From an uncultured Bacilli bacterium (GTDB lineage Bacteria; Bacillota_I; Bacilli_A; RF39; UBA660): a stretch of 64,000 nt of DNA. The stretch covers positions 1 to 64,000 of the forward strand of contig CANRDQ010000003.1 of the NCBI GenBank assembly GCA_947629395.1. Direction: 5' to 3'. The translations under genes were made by a program, and so were the position numbers. The notes under the pieces were generated by a model. That model saw nothing but the letters and a program-made list of their open reading frames with translations. It searched no databases and was not told the DNA's origin. Shown here piece after piece: positions 18,501 through 26,302 of the stretch. Position 1 is the stretch's first letter. Each line of letters opens with the position of its first letter.

Positions 18501-18834
18501 AATTAGTAATGATAATTTTTTTCTTTTTTGAATTAATGATACTATTTAAAGTTTCTAACCTAGTAATCTGTAAATCAGGGCTCATAGCTAATGATTCACT
18601 AGTTAAAAAATCATCCATAGGAAACAAATAAACTTCATCAGTATAGTTTGCTATAGAATTATAGATTTTATTTGCTTCATATAGAGAATTTATAACAATT
18701 AATATATTTTTATCTTGTTGATTTAATAAATTATATAAATAGACACAAAAAAACTCATCCGTAATTCCAACTATACCCCTATTACCGATGTTTTTAGGAT
18801 TATCTATTTGTATTAAATCATTAAAAATACTCAT
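15511..18834 (-). CDS. mfd: transcription-repair coupling factor Mfd
   Basis: ATP-dependent translocase that removes stalled RNA polymerase and recruits UvrA. The 1107-aa protein shows the N-terminal UvrB-like module (LFPMDDFLTSESLAMSPDLQ), the RNA-polymerase-interacting domain (DYVVHDTHGIGIYNGI), Walker A CGDVGFGKTEVA, the DEEQRFG box, and the relay region LTATPIPRTLQMSL. A QIRGRVGRS motif VI follows, then the C-terminal UvrA-occluding domain. The ATG after AGGTGA is preferred over a GTG three codons upstream, which lies within the ribosome site and abuts the pth stop. Pth-mfd order is as in Bacillus. Confidence 0.97.
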   Translation of the reverse strand: MSIFNDLIQIDNPKNIGNRGIVGITDEFFCVYLYNLLNQQDKNILIVINSLYEANKIYNSIANYTDEVYLFPMDDFLTSESLAMSPDLQITRLETLNSIINSKKKKIIITNLTGYLRFLPTPEKYKENIITLRKDTDEDFEELVKKIYMMGYKKDTLVTNTAEYAKRGYILDIFPIGENLPVRIEFFGDTIDSIRTFDPETQKSISKLNEITIYPSWELLADKNIPEEELKQKYLEKYSDKVSALSFYSDFITIFKDYEQLKASYINLEEEMMVYRNSRDQEFKGNYMHTLDEVETKSKIYYMNLNNITLKDIFISRYDVKEVPFFNEDQERIENYLRNAIKEKKTVIICLKKHQINALTKNLNVPFVLTDENNIKENKINVIEKNINKGFCYQNYIFITEKNLFKVKTETKKYKTKLKYTNKIRSVDKLEIGDYVVHDTHGIGIYNGIRQLTSNGLKKDYIEVLYKGSDKLYIPVEKIDVLNKFSGKEGIVPRVNKLGGTEWQKTKARVRQKVKDIAEKLIKLYALRETQKGFAFSKDNNLLKQFEEDIDFELTRDQVLAISQIKKDMESSKPMDRLLCGDVGFGKTEVAFVACFKAILDSKQVLFLCPTTILSNQHYQNALERFKNFPINIGLLNRFTTPKERKRIIDGLKDGTIDIVFGTHRLLSNDIKPKDLGLLVVDEEQRFGVAHKEKIKEYKNNVDVLTLTATPIPRTLQMSLTGIRSLSLIETPPVNRYPIQTYVIDENEQIIKDAVYKELSRGGQIFMLYNRVESIERKAFEIQKLIPDAKIVCAHGQLTKEELEDRMLDFTNHKYDILLCTTIIETGIDIPNVNTLIIFDADRFGLSQLYQIRGRVGRSNRFAYAYLMYKKQKVLTETAIKRLNVIKEFTELGSGFSIATRDLSIRGAGDMLGSEQAGFIDSVGIDLYLKILKQEISRQKGEKVEDIEDTEENKNPLFQVSTHIDDNYVDNDDLKIEIHRKINSIDGKDSLNAIKEELEDRFGKLSEDMILYMHEEWFEKLAKNVHIDKVVQTRNYIELYLDKEVSKNLDIEELFMASFEITPMFRFKSTSSKIIIILDTIKLEKNPLYYLIELLEKIKANYKNSID

Positions 18835-18843
18835 AATTTTCAC

Positions 18844-19413
18844 CTATTTATTTTTTGTGTTATATTTACTCATCATAGTCGAAAAATCGACAGACATAAG
18901 ATAATCATCTATTATATCATTAACTTTTGATTGCATATTAGCATATATATCTTTATCTTCTTTTTTTAGTTTACCCAAAACATAATCTTTAGTATCCATA
19001 TTTTTGTTATTGGCAATACCTATTTTTAATCTTTTATAATTTTGACTTGATAACATGCGCTCTATATCTTTTAGACCATTATGACCTCCACTACTTCCTT
19101 TAGCTTTTAATTTATAATTACCAACTAATAAATCTAAATCATCTGAAATAATGAAAACATCATCTATATCTATTTTATAAAAACTCATGTATTCTCTAAT
19201 TACATGTCCTGATAAATTAATAAATGATTGTGGCTTTAAAAAGATTATATCTTGATTATACATTTTTGCCTTTATAAATAAACCATTCATTTTATTACGA
19301 AAACCTGTAATACCTTTTGATTCCAAATATCCATCTATAAACATAAAACCAATGTTATGTCTAGTATTTTCATATTCTTTTCCTGGATTACCTAATCCTA
19401 CTATTAATTTCAT
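18844..19413 (-). CDS. pth: peptidyl-tRNA hydrolase
   Basis: Recycles peptidyl-tRNA released by abortive translation. The 189-aa protein has GLGNPGKEYENTRHNIGFM at the N-terminus, with the conserved Asn and catalytic His. It also has FLKPQSFINLSG, the DDLDL segment and KAKGSSGGHNGLKDIE. All family landmarks are intact. It lies 2 bp after rsmI and directly abuts mfd, forming a tight rsmI-pth-mfd run. Confidence 0.97.
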   Translation of the reverse strand: MKLIVGLGNPGKEYENTRHNIGFMFIDGYLESKGITGFRNKMNGLFIKAKMYNQDIIFLKPQSFINLSGHVIREYMSFYKIDIDDVFIISDDLDLLVGNYKLKAKGSSGGHNGLKDIERMLSSQNYKRLKIGIANNKNMDTKDYVLGKLKKEDKDIYANMQSKVNDIIDDYLMSVDFSTMMSKYNTKNK

Positions 19414-19415
19414 TT

Positions 19416-20258
19416 TTATCCCTTCTTTGTATGATATTCTTTATAAACTATAGATTTAGCTATTTTTCTTTCAGCAGATACTTTCTTTATAGCTTCTTTT
19501 TCTGTTAAACCATCTTCTAAATATAAATTAATATGTTCTAAAATAGTTATATTAGAAAAATCTTTAACTTCATGGTTACCATCAACTATTATTACAAACT
19601 CCCCTTTTAAGGTATCTAATTCTTCAATTATATCTTTTATAGTACCTCTATATATTTGTTCATATTTTTTTGATAGTTCTCTACAAACACAAATATTTCT
19701 ATTACCAAAGACTTCTAATAATGAATTTAAAAACTTTTCCATTCTATGTGGAGCTTCATAAAATATTAAAGTATGAGTAATATTTTTTAGCTCTTCTAGT
19801 TCTTTTTTTCTTTTAGAATCTTTAGCATTTAAAAAACCATAAAAGGTAAATGGAGCCGGATTAATTCCTGATAAAGTAAGTGCCGGTACAAATGCCGTAG
19901 CCCCAGGAAGTGAAATTACATTAATATCATGTTTAATAGCTTGTTTTACTACTTCATATCCTGGATCACTTATAATTGGTGTCCCTTGATCTGTAACTAA
20001 AGCAATATTATGTCCTTCTTTGATTTTATTAATAACTTTTTCTGATATATTTTTTTCATTATATTCATGACAACTAATTAATTTCTTTTTTATATCATAC
20101 TTTTGTAATAAACTTCCTGTAACTCTTGTATCCTCACATAATACTAAATCTACTGTCTTTAAAATATTTAGTGAACGCATTGTAATATCTTCTAAATTAC
20201 CTATAGGAGTCGGTACTAGATACAAGCTACTATTACCATCATAACTTTTTTGACTCAT
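19416..20258 (-). CDS. rsmI: 16S rRNA 2'-O-ribose C1402 methyltransferase RsmI
   Basis: SAM-dependent methyltransferase of the tetrapyrrole-methylase fold that modifies C1402 in the 30S decoding centre. The 280-aa protein has LVPTPIGNLEDITMRSL near the start, CEDTRVTG, ALVTDQGTPIISDPG and the LPGATAFVPAL block, all typical. An AGGTGA ribosome site precedes the ATG. It follows trmN6 without a gap, consistent with the yabB-yabC order of Bacillus; yazA is not present between them. Confidence 0.96.
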   Translation of the reverse strand: MSQKSYDGNSSLYLVPTPIGNLEDITMRSLNILKTVDLVLCEDTRVTGSLLQKYDIKKKLISCHEYNEKNISEKVINKIKEGHNIALVTDQGTPIISDPGYEVVKQAIKHDINVISLPGATAFVPALTLSGINPAPFTFYGFLNAKDSKRKKELEELKNITHTLIFYEAPHRMEKFLNSLLEVFGNRNICVCRELSKKYEQIYRGTIKDIIEELDTLKGEFVIIVDGNHEVKDFSNITILEHINLYLEDGLTEKEAIKKVSAERKIAKSIVYKEYHTKKG

Positions 20259-21002
20259 CTAATTCACCTCACTCATAATACTCATATATTCTTCTGTTTC
20301 TTTTCCATCATTATATAAAATAAAAGGAGCTTCTACTTTTAATCCTTTTTTACCATTTTTCATACCTTCTATAAAAAATAGCTTAGGTGCTTTATCACTA
20401 GTATGTTGTACAAATCTCAACCTTTTTGGCTCAATATTATATTTTTTATATAACAACATTACTTCTGCCAATCTTTCAGTACGAAATATCATAGCAAAAT
20501 AGCCATTATTTTTAAGCATTTTTCTAGCTGCTTTAAATATTTCTTCTAATGTAATTGACTCTTCATGTCTACTAACTCTTTTAGTTTCTGATTTAGATAA
20601 TTTTTCTGTTGACGATACCTCAAAGAATGGTGGATTACAAACTACCACATCATAAGTATCAGTATTAACCCTATTTATATAATCCCTAATATCTTCATTA
20701 TAAATATTTACCTGTGATTCTAAATTATTTAATTTAATATTTTCTATAGCTATTTCTGAAACATCTTTCTGAATTTCCACACCATCTATTATCGCTTTAG
20801 TACGTAGAGATAAAATTAAAGGAATTGGAGCAAGACCAACACCTAAATCTAACACTTTAGTTATATTTTTATTTAAAGATACTAGGTTTGCTAGTAAAAG
20901 ACTATCAAGTGAAAAAGATAAAAAATCTTTACCTTGTATTATTTTTCTATCTTTATATCCTACTAAATCATTTGTTTTTAATTGGTATTTCATCACTTGC
21001 AT
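20259..21002 (-). CDS. trmN6: tRNA1(Val) (adenine37-N6)-methyltransferase-like (YabB/TrmN6)
   Basis: Class I SAM methyltransferase of 247 aa. Motif I is VLDLGVGLAPIPLIL and the catalytic N6-adenine motif is VVCNPPFFEV, followed by a charged KSETKRVSRHEE segment typical of YfiC/YabB proteins. An AAGGA ribosome site precedes the ATG by about 10 nt. The gene overlaps the end of ricT by 35 bp; a GTG three codons further in is an alternative start. The substrate is inferred from family and synteny. Confidence 0.85.
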   Translation of the reverse strand: MQVMKYQLKTNDLVGYKDRKIIQGKDFLSFSLDSLLLANLVSLNKNITKVLDLGVGLAPIPLILSLRTKAIIDGVEIQKDVSEIAIENIKLNNLESQVNIYNEDIRDYINRVNTDTYDVVVCNPPFFEVSSTEKLSKSETKRVSRHEESITLEEIFKAARKMLKNNGYFAMIFRTERLAEVMLLYKKYNIEPKRLRFVQHTSDKAPKLFFIEGMKNGKKGLKVEAPFILYNDGKETEEYMSIMSEVN

Positions 21003-21771
21003 ACTCTATAATTCCTTGATTTTTATAATCTACTTTTACAGTTTTCTTAAAAACATCCACTGAAGTAATTTTTCCAATGCCATCCTTTGTTTCAACAATT
21101 GTTCCAATAGAAGGAAGATCTTTTTTTAATTCTGTATAAGTATCATCCTCATAATTTAAACAACATAAAAGTCTACCACATACTCCATTAATTTTACTTG
21201 GATTCAAAGCTAAGAACTGATTCTTTGCCATATTTATAGAAACACTATTAAAATCAGTTAAAAAAGTATTACAACATAAGAATAATCCACAAGGTCCTAA
21301 ACCCCCAATTATCTTAGCTTTATCCCTAACTCCGATTTGTCTTAACTCTATTCTTGTTTTATATTTTTGCGCTAATTTTTTTGCCAATTCTCTAAAATCA
21401 ACACGTTGAGATGAAACAAAGTAAAAATAAAGTTGATTACGAGAAAATGTATATTTAGCATCTACAAAACTCATTTCCAAATCAAACTCTTTTACTATTT
21501 TTTTAGCATAACCTAGTGCTTCGTTAGCATCTTCATCATTTTTCTTACATTTCATTAAATCTTTCTTAGTGGCAACACGTATCACTTTTTCTAATGGTAA
21601 AAGTACATTATCTTTACTTTCTTGATAATTTGCTTTTTTTACTGTACCAATTTGTTGTCCATTTTCTGTATCTACAATAACAATATCATTCTCTTGTAAT
21701 TCTAAATTATTTGGTGAAAAATAACTAAGCTCATTACTATTATTTAATAATACTCCTACTACATCATACAT
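20968..21771 (-). CDS. ricT: RicT (YaaT), PSP1-domain subunit of the Y-complex
   Basis: Bacillus RicT acts with RicA and RicF in an Fe-S-containing complex that stimulates RNase Y and affects sporulation, competence and biofilm formation. The 267-aa protein contains the PSP1 C-terminal domain, with FVSSQRVDFRELAKKLA followed by TRIELRQIGVRD. A cysteine-rich region follows: GPCGLFLCCNTFL and NGVCGRLLCCLNYE. Those cysteines are the expected cluster ligands. The start overlaps holB by 8 bp. Order holB-yaaT-yabB is conserved with Bacillus. Confidence 0.95.
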   Translation of the reverse strand: MYDVVGVLLNNSNELSYFSPNNLELQENDIVIVDTENGQQIGTVKKANYQESKDNVLLPLEKVIRVATKKDLMKCKKNDEDANEALGYAKKIVKEFDLEMSFVDAKYTFSRNQLYFYFVSSQRVDFRELAKKLAQKYKTRIELRQIGVRDKAKIIGGLGPCGLFLCCNTFLTDFNSVSINMAKNQFLALNPSKINGVCGRLLCCLNYEDDTYTELKKDLPSIGTIVETKDGIGKITSVDVFKKTVKVDYKNQGIIEYASDEIPIKNK

Positions 21772-22621
21772 TTTCTTTCACCTCCATATATTTTATAATA
21801 AATTGATCTAACCATAATTTAAAATTAACATTATATTTAAGTTTAGCCTTTTCAGTATTAATTACCTCTATAAATGCCAGTATTTTATTAGTTTCAAGAT
21901 TTTTTATATTATCTTTAACGACATCTTCTTCTAATTGATTCTTATCATATATATAATTATAATATTTTTTTTGTAGTAAATCTAATATTTGAATAGTTTG
22001 TTTTTTATCTATAAATAATTCATTTAAAATTTTATTATAATTTAAATAAGCATTTTTACTTGACGAAAATAAATCAAAAAATTGGACAAGTAAATTTTCA
22101 ATATCTTCAGAAACAGTAAAATTATTATTATCTATTGTTAAAACTTGACATCTAGAAATAATAGTATCCAATAACATATATCTATTTTTTACTACTAAAA
22201 GAGCTATTATTCCCTCACTAGGCTCTTCTAAAAACTTTAAAATAGTATTAGCAGCATGATTATTCATTTTATCCGCTTCAAAAATAACATATACTTGTTT
22301 ATTATCTATCGCTTTTGTCTTAAATTTATCTTTAACAGAAATAAGTTGTTCTTTTTTTATTATTTGATTTTGTGGGTAAACTTTTTGAAAATCAGGAAAA
22401 TTATCTTGATCAATTAAAGTACTTATCTTTTGATAACTCGACTCTGAATTATCTGAATTACTATTATATATAATATATTTTACTAATTCTAGTACAACAC
22501 TTTCATAATCATCACAATCATTTGTTTCTATTATATAAGCATGAAAAGGCTCTTTTTTATTAGAAAAATTAACTTGGACTTGTTTATAAAAGTTGTTATA
22601 TTTCATTATTTCTGTTAACAT
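21764..22621 (-). CDS. holB: DNA polymerase III delta' subunit, P-loop degenerate
   Basis: Clamp-loader subunit of the replicase, 285 aa. The sensor region NTILKFLEEPSEGIIALLVV and the arginine-finger motif DTIISRCQVL are clear. At the N-terminus the place of Walker A (after PFHAYII) reads ETNDCDDYES, so there is no P-loop and no ATP binding is expected; zinc-binding cysteines are also absent. Delta' need not bind ATP in some bacteria, so function may be retained. GAGG lies 7 nt before the ATG. It lies between bofA and ricT, as in Bacilli after loss of tmk-darA. Confidence 0.85.
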   Translation of the reverse strand: MLTEIMKYNNFYKQVQVNFSNKKEPFHAYIIETNDCDDYESVVLELVKYIIYNSNSDNSESSYQKISTLIDQDNFPDFQKVYPQNQIIKKEQLISVKDKFKTKAIDNKQVYVIFEADKMNNHAANTILKFLEEPSEGIIALLVVKNRYMLLDTIISRCQVLTIDNNNFTVSEDIENLLVQFFDLFSSSKNAYLNYNKILNELFIDKKQTIQILDLLQKKYYNYIYDKNQLEEDVVKDNIKNLETNKILAFIEVINTEKAKLKYNVNFKLWLDQFIIKYMEVKENV

Positions 22622-22628
22622 ACTTACC

Positions 22629-22814
22629 TCACAAAATAAACATTTTTAAAATTATTAAAGTTAAAATTGCTGGACTTCCTAAAATTCCTACCAAAGAAAT
22701 AGTAATTAAATTAATTGGTATAACTAAATTAAAGTTGGCAGCAATCAGGTTATAACCATATAAAACAAAAGTTCCTAATACAAAACGTTTTATATACACA
22801 AAAATTTTCTTCAT
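22629..22814 (-). CDS. bofA: BofA, inhibitor of pro-SigK processing (short form)
   Basis: A 61-aa membrane protein whose second half (IPINLITISLVGILGSPAIL, then a hydrophobic end) aligns with the conserved C-terminal BofA block of Bacillus (IPINL..., GILGIPG). BofA holds the SpoIVFB protease inactive in the outer forespore membrane until SigK is needed. The Bacillus protein has 87 aa; here the first membrane segment is shortened or missing, and only a basic N-terminus precedes. The position recR-bofA is as in Bacillus, with yaaL absent. Confidence 0.85.
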   Translation of the reverse strand: MKKIFVYIKRFVLGTFVLYGYNLIAANFNLVIPINLITISLVGILGSPAILTLIILKMFIL

Positions 22815-22857
22815 ACTTGTCCTTTCTGTAGTATAAAGTATGAAAAAAATTTATATT

Positions 22858-23454
22858 TTATGATATTAGTTTTCTATCATTTAAAGCTCTTTCCAATGTT
22901 AAAGTATCAATATACTCCATATCAGCACCAATTGGTAGCCCACTTGCTAATCTAGTAACTTTAATATCTAAACCTTCAAGTAATTTTTTTATATAAAGAG
23001 ATGTTGTTTCTCCTTCTACACTTGGTTTAAAGGCTAATATTATTTCATCAAAATTTTCATTTTTTATTCTATCAATAAGCTTATCTAATCCTATATCTTC
23101 TGGATTAACACCATCTAATGGAGATATTAATCCATTAATTACATGATATAAACCTTTATACACTTGAAGTTTTTCTATTAAAAAAACATTTTTAGCATCT
23201 TCTACAATACATAATGTTTTTCTATCTCTTGTTTCATCATTACAAATTAAACAATTACCTTTTTCTACAAAAGCATTACAAGTATCACACACAGTGATAT
23301 TTTTTTTAATATTTTTTAAATTATCCACAAATAGTTCAATTACTTCATCATCAAAGTCTAAAGCTGAAAAAGCTAATCGTTCAGCTGTTTTTTCTCCTAT
23401 TCCTGGAAAGTATTTAAAAGATTCAATTAATTCAGTTAAACTTTTTGGATACAT
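22858..23454 (-). CDS. recR: recombination mediator RecR
   Basis: Works with RecO (and RecF) to load RecA on single-stranded DNA. The 198-aa protein has the N-terminal helix-hairpin-helix (FKYFPGIGEKTAERLAF), the zinc finger CDTCNAF then CLICND, and the Toprim domain with CIVEDAKNV and ILAFKPSVEGETTS. The C-terminal Walker-like segment LASGLPIGADMEYIDTLTL is intact. It follows ybaB by a few bases, the usual dnaX-ybaB-recR arrangement. Confidence 0.97.
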   Translation of the reverse strand: MYPKSLTELIESFKYFPGIGEKTAERLAFSALDFDDEVIELFVDNLKNIKKNITVCDTCNAFVEKGNCLICNDETRDRKTLCIVEDAKNVFLIEKLQVYKGLYHVINGLISPLDGVNPEDIGLDKLIDRIKNENFDEIILAFKPSVEGETTSLYIKKLLEGLDIKVTRLASGLPIGADMEYIDTLTLERALNDRKLIS

Positions 23455-23461
23455 ATCCTAC

Positions 23462-23761
23462 CTAAAATAATCCTGGTAAAGCACTTGTGTATTTTCCAAG
23501 TTTTTGTTCTGTTATTTTATCAACTTGTTGTAATGCATTGTTAGTAGCTACTACAATCATATCTTCTAAAATTTCTAATTCTTCTGCAGTTAGTTCAGTA
23601 TCTTTATTGATTTCTACTTTTACTACTTCTTTTGTACCTTTTACTGTTACTTTTACTAAAGAACTTTCCCCCACAAATTCCATTGCATCTATTTCATTTT
23701 TAGATTTCATCATATCTTTTTGCATAGCTTGAGCTTGTTTCATAATTGCTTGCATATTCAT
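23462..23761 (-). CDS. ebfC: YbaB/EbfC nucleoid-associated protein
   Basis: Small DNA-binding protein, 99 aa from the chosen ATG (MNMQAIMKQAQAMQKDM). The N-terminal helix of Met/Gln/Lys and the central VTVKGTKEVVKVEINKD strand region are standard for the family. A frame start three codons earlier sits almost on the AGAGGAG ribosome site, so the later ATG is preferred. It lies between dnaX and recR in the conserved replication-repair cluster. Confidence 0.93.
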   Translation of the reverse strand: MNMQAIMKQAQAMQKDMMKSKNEIDAMEFVGESSLVKVTVKGTKEVVKVEINKDTELTAEELEILEDMIVVATNNALQQVDKITEQKLGKYTSALPGLF

Positions 23762-23775
23762 AAAAATCATCTCCT

Positions 23776-25467
23776 CTATTCATATTCTACTATATCACCT
23801 AGCATTTCTACAAATGTACCTTCATCCTGTTGTGGTGTATCAACACTTGTATTTTCCTTTTTAATTTGAGAAATACTTGGTTCTTCTTTGTACTCATATA
23901 TTATACCATTTTTTTTATTTTTAATATACTCTTCTTTTGTTTTTAGCCATTTTTTATCACTTATTAAAGCAATTTTCACATTCAATCCTGTAACTTTTTT
24001 ATAAACATCTTGTATTTTATCTATATTTTCTAAATTTTGCTTTACTGATGAATCATATTCATAACTTATAATTATATTTTTATCACTAGCTGCACAAATT
24101 TTTCCATCCATGATATCGCATATCAAATAACCAATTTTAGTATCAAATGTATAATCACTAAATTTAGTAAACAATTGTTGATGCTTTATTAATTCCTGTT
24201 TTGAAGCTAAAGCTAAAGTATTATTAATTCTAATATCATTAATTTGATATAAAAATTCCAAATTATCTGTTTTATCTTCGTTTACATTTTTTTCCACAAC
24301 TTTAGTTTCTATGTCCTTTTTCGGTAACTCAACCTCATCACTAATATTTTTTTCTTCTATATTTGATTTAGAATTTCCACAGGTTTGAGAGTTTGAAGAC
24401 TCTAAAGTCTCTTTTTTAGCTTGTTTCTTAGATAATTTTCTTAATACATTTAATATCATTATTTCAAAATAAATATTAGGATTACTGCTTTTTTTAAGCT
24501 CGAACATTTTTTCGTTCAATGTATTTGCTAAAATTTCAACAGTATCAACATCAAAATCCTTTTTTGCTCCAGTACCTAAATAAAAATTAACTATTTGATC
24601 TGTCATTCTATAAATTAACTGATTAGTAATTTGAATTATATTTTTACCATCTTGAAAGAATTTATTTGTTTTTCTTATAACTTCATCTATTTTCCCCAAG
24701 CACAAACAATTAATAAAATCATCTAATTCATTAGATCTAAGTAAAGAATTCAATTCGTAAAAATCATCCAAAGTAATTTCCCCATTTATATATATAGCTA
24801 GTTTATCTAACATACCTAATGAATCTCTCATTCCACCCTCAGATGCTTTTGCTATTTCATGTAATACTTCATCTTGAACATTTATATTTTCTTGTTCCGC
24901 AACATATTTCAACCTTTTAACTATATCTTCTTCAGATACTCTTTCAAAAGAAAATGTTTGACATCTAGAAATAATAGTTTCTGGGACTTTATCTATTTCT
25001 GTTGTTGCTAAAATGAATATGCTATGTGCTGGTGGTTCTTCTATAGTTTTTAACAAAGCATTAAAAGCACCGATAGATAACATATGAACTTCATCTATAA
25101 TATAAATTTTATATTTTAAGCTACTTGGTACTAAATTTACTTTACTTTTTAATTCTCTTATTTCATCTACTCCATTATTAGATGCGGCATCTATTTCAAT
25201 TATATCCACACATTCAGGTTCTTGAGAAATTTTACAATTAGAACATTTTCCACATAATAATTTGCCATCCAAGTGTTCACAATTAACAGCACGAGCCATT
25301 ATTTTTGCTAAAGAAGTTTTTCCAATACCTCTTGGTCCATTAAAAATATACGAATGACTAATCTTATTATTTTCTATAGCATTCTTTAGAGTTTTTATTA
25401 CAACTTTTTGACCAACTACATCATCAAATGTGCGAGGTCTATATTTTCTATATAAAACTTGATACAT
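23776..25467 (-). CDS. dnaX: DNA polymerase III tau/gamma subunit DnaX
   Basis: Clamp-loader ATPase, 563 aa from the ATG that follows GGAGG. Walker A is GPRGIGKTSLAK at about 41-52, followed by a four-Cys zinc module (CEHLDG then CGKCSNC), Walker B/DEVHMLS, sensor I and SRCQTFSF. The C-terminal third is divergent, with a long linker and the tau region that binds DnaB and the polymerase. Upstream lie tadA and the SRP RNA gene. Confidence 0.97.
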   Translation of the reverse strand: MYQVLYRKYRPRTFDDVVGQKVVIKTLKNAIENNKISHSYIFNGPRGIGKTSLAKIMARAVNCEHLDGKLLCGKCSNCKISQEPECVDIIEIDAASNNGVDEIRELKSKVNLVPSSLKYKIYIIDEVHMLSIGAFNALLKTIEEPPAHSIFILATTEIDKVPETIISRCQTFSFERVSEEDIVKRLKYVAEQENINVQDEVLHEIAKASEGGMRDSLGMLDKLAIYINGEITLDDFYELNSLLRSNELDDFINCLCLGKIDEVIRKTNKFFQDGKNIIQITNQLIYRMTDQIVNFYLGTGAKKDFDVDTVEILANTLNEKMFELKKSSNPNIYFEIMILNVLRKLSKKQAKKETLESSNSQTCGNSKSNIEEKNISDEVELPKKDIETKVVEKNVNEDKTDNLEFLYQINDIRINNTLALASKQELIKHQQLFTKFSDYTFDTKIGYLICDIMDGKICAASDKNIIISYEYDSSVKQNLENIDKIQDVYKKVTGLNVKIALISDKKWLKTKEEYIKNKKNGIIYEYKEEPSISQIKKENTSVDTPQQDEGTFVEMLGDIVEYE

Positions 25468-25514
25468 AATTACCTCCAAACTAACATTATTATACCAAAC
25501 AAAAAGAAATAATG

Positions 25515-25958
25515 TTATCTTTTCTTTTGAAAAAAGCTTTTCATTATTTCATTTATTTCTTCTTCACAAATACCTGATTCATATAACACTTCTTTATTAT
25601 TCTTACTTTTACCTAAAATCATATCTATTATTTCTTTATTTTTTTCATCTTGATTACTTAATCCATAATAAACTTTTTCAATACGCGACTGTTGAATAGC
25701 ACTAGCACACATTGGGCACGGTTCTAATGTGACGTATATTTCACAATCATTTAGTCTCCAATTATTTAATTTTTGTTGTGCTTGTTCAATCGCAATAATT
25801 TCTGCATGTTTTAAAACATTATTTAATTTATTTTTTTGATTGTAACCTACAGCAATTACTTTATTATCTTTTACAATAACTGCACCAATAGGCACTTCAT
25901 CTAGTTCATAAGCTTTCTTTGCTTGTTTTATTGCTTCTTGCATAAATTCATATTTCAT
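25515..25958 (-). CDS. tadA: tRNA adenosine(34) deaminase TadA
   Basis: Zinc enzyme that converts A34 to inosine in the tRNA-Arg anticodon. The 147-aa protein has the HAEIIAIEQ motif (zinc His and catalytic Glu) and PCPMCASAI (two zinc Cys). GAVIVKDNKVIAVGYN near the N-terminus is typical. GGGTGAT precedes the ATG. It starts right after the SRP RNA and could be read from the same promoter by readthrough. In Bacillus the SRP gene lies on the other side of tadA. Confidence 0.95.
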   Translation of the reverse strand: MKYEFMQEAIKQAKKAYELDEVPIGAVIVKDNKVIAVGYNQKNKLNNVLKHAEIIAIEQAQQKLNNWRLNDCEIYVTLEPCPMCASAIQQSRIEKVYYGLSNQDEKNKEIIDMILGKSKNNKEVLYESGICEEEINEIMKSFFQKKR

Positions 25959-25980
25959 AATATCACCCTAAAAAAATAAA

Positions 25981-26054
25981 GATGCACATAAACAACAAAT
26001 GTTAAGGCTGCTATCTTCCGATTCTGACCTGGTTCCACTGATGTTTATTGCATC
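25981..26054 (-). ncRNA. ffs: signal recognition particle RNA, small (4.5S-like) form
   Basis: The minus strand holds the SRP domain IV core: CCAGGTCAGAATCGGAAG, then ATAGCAGCC, the asymmetric and symmetric loops bound by Ffh. The ends pair as GATGCA/TGCATC and ATAAACA/TGTTTAT, giving a single hairpin of about 75 nt without the Alu domain of Bacillus scRNA. A T-rich run follows the 3' end. This RNA guides cotranslational membrane targeting with Ffh and FtsY. Confidence 0.93.
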
Positions 26055-26060
26055 ATTGCA

Positions 26061-26089
26061 ATTATAATATATTTTTAATTTAAAAGCAA
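26061..26089 (-). promoter_or_regulatory. SRP RNA promoter
   Basis: Minus-strand TTGCTT, 17-bp spacer, TATAAT. The predicted start falls on the first base of the SRP hairpin. Confidence 0.75.
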
Positions 26090-26120
26090 CATTAATATAT
26101 TTTTTAACAATTATTGTTTA

Positions 26121-26136
26121 TGTTTCACGTGAAACA
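26121..26136. promoter_or_regulatory. parS site 1
   Basis: TGTTTCACGTGAAACA, a perfect palindrome identical to the consensus ParB/Spo0J loading site. It is intergenic, upstream of the SRP RNA promoter. Confidence 0.97.
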
Positions 26137-26147
26137 AATTACATTTT

Positions 26148-26163
26148 TATTTCCCGGGAAATA
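26148..26163. promoter_or_regulatory. Noc-binding site NBS 1
   Basis: TATTTCCCGGGAAATA, a perfect palindrome containing the ATTTCCCGGGAAAT core of Noc-binding sites. It starts 11 bp after parS site 1. Confidence 0.93.
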
Positions 26164-26178
26164 ATTTTCACTAATTTT

Positions 26179-26194
26179 AATTTCCCAGGAAATA
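26179..26194. promoter_or_regulatory. Noc-binding site NBS 2 (one mismatch)
   Basis: AATTTCCCAGGAAATA, the NBS core with one central G-to-A change. Its start is 31 bp from that of NBS 1, about three helical turns, so the two would lie on the same DNA face. Confidence 0.85.
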
Positions 26195-26215
26195 CTTAAT
26201 TTTATTATTTACTTA

Positions 26216-26231
26216 TGTTTCACGTGAAACA
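26216..26231. promoter_or_regulatory. parS site 2
   Basis: TGTTTCACGTGAAACA, a second perfect parS, starting 95 bp from the first. It abuts the T-run of the gyrA terminator. Confidence 0.97.
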
Positions 26232-26301
26232 AAAAAAGAGTTCTAAATGATTGAACTTTATTTTTATTAAATAGTTGTAATTCAATCATATTTAGTAACT
26301 C
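26231..26301 (-). terminator. gyrA terminator
   Basis: Large minus-strand hairpin: AAAGAGTT plus CTAAAT and ATGATTGAA pair with TTCAATCAT, TTTAG and AACTCTTT across a loop of about 25 nt, followed by seven T. It isolates the gyr operon from the parS/NBS cluster. Confidence 0.85.
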
Positions 26302-26302
26302 T

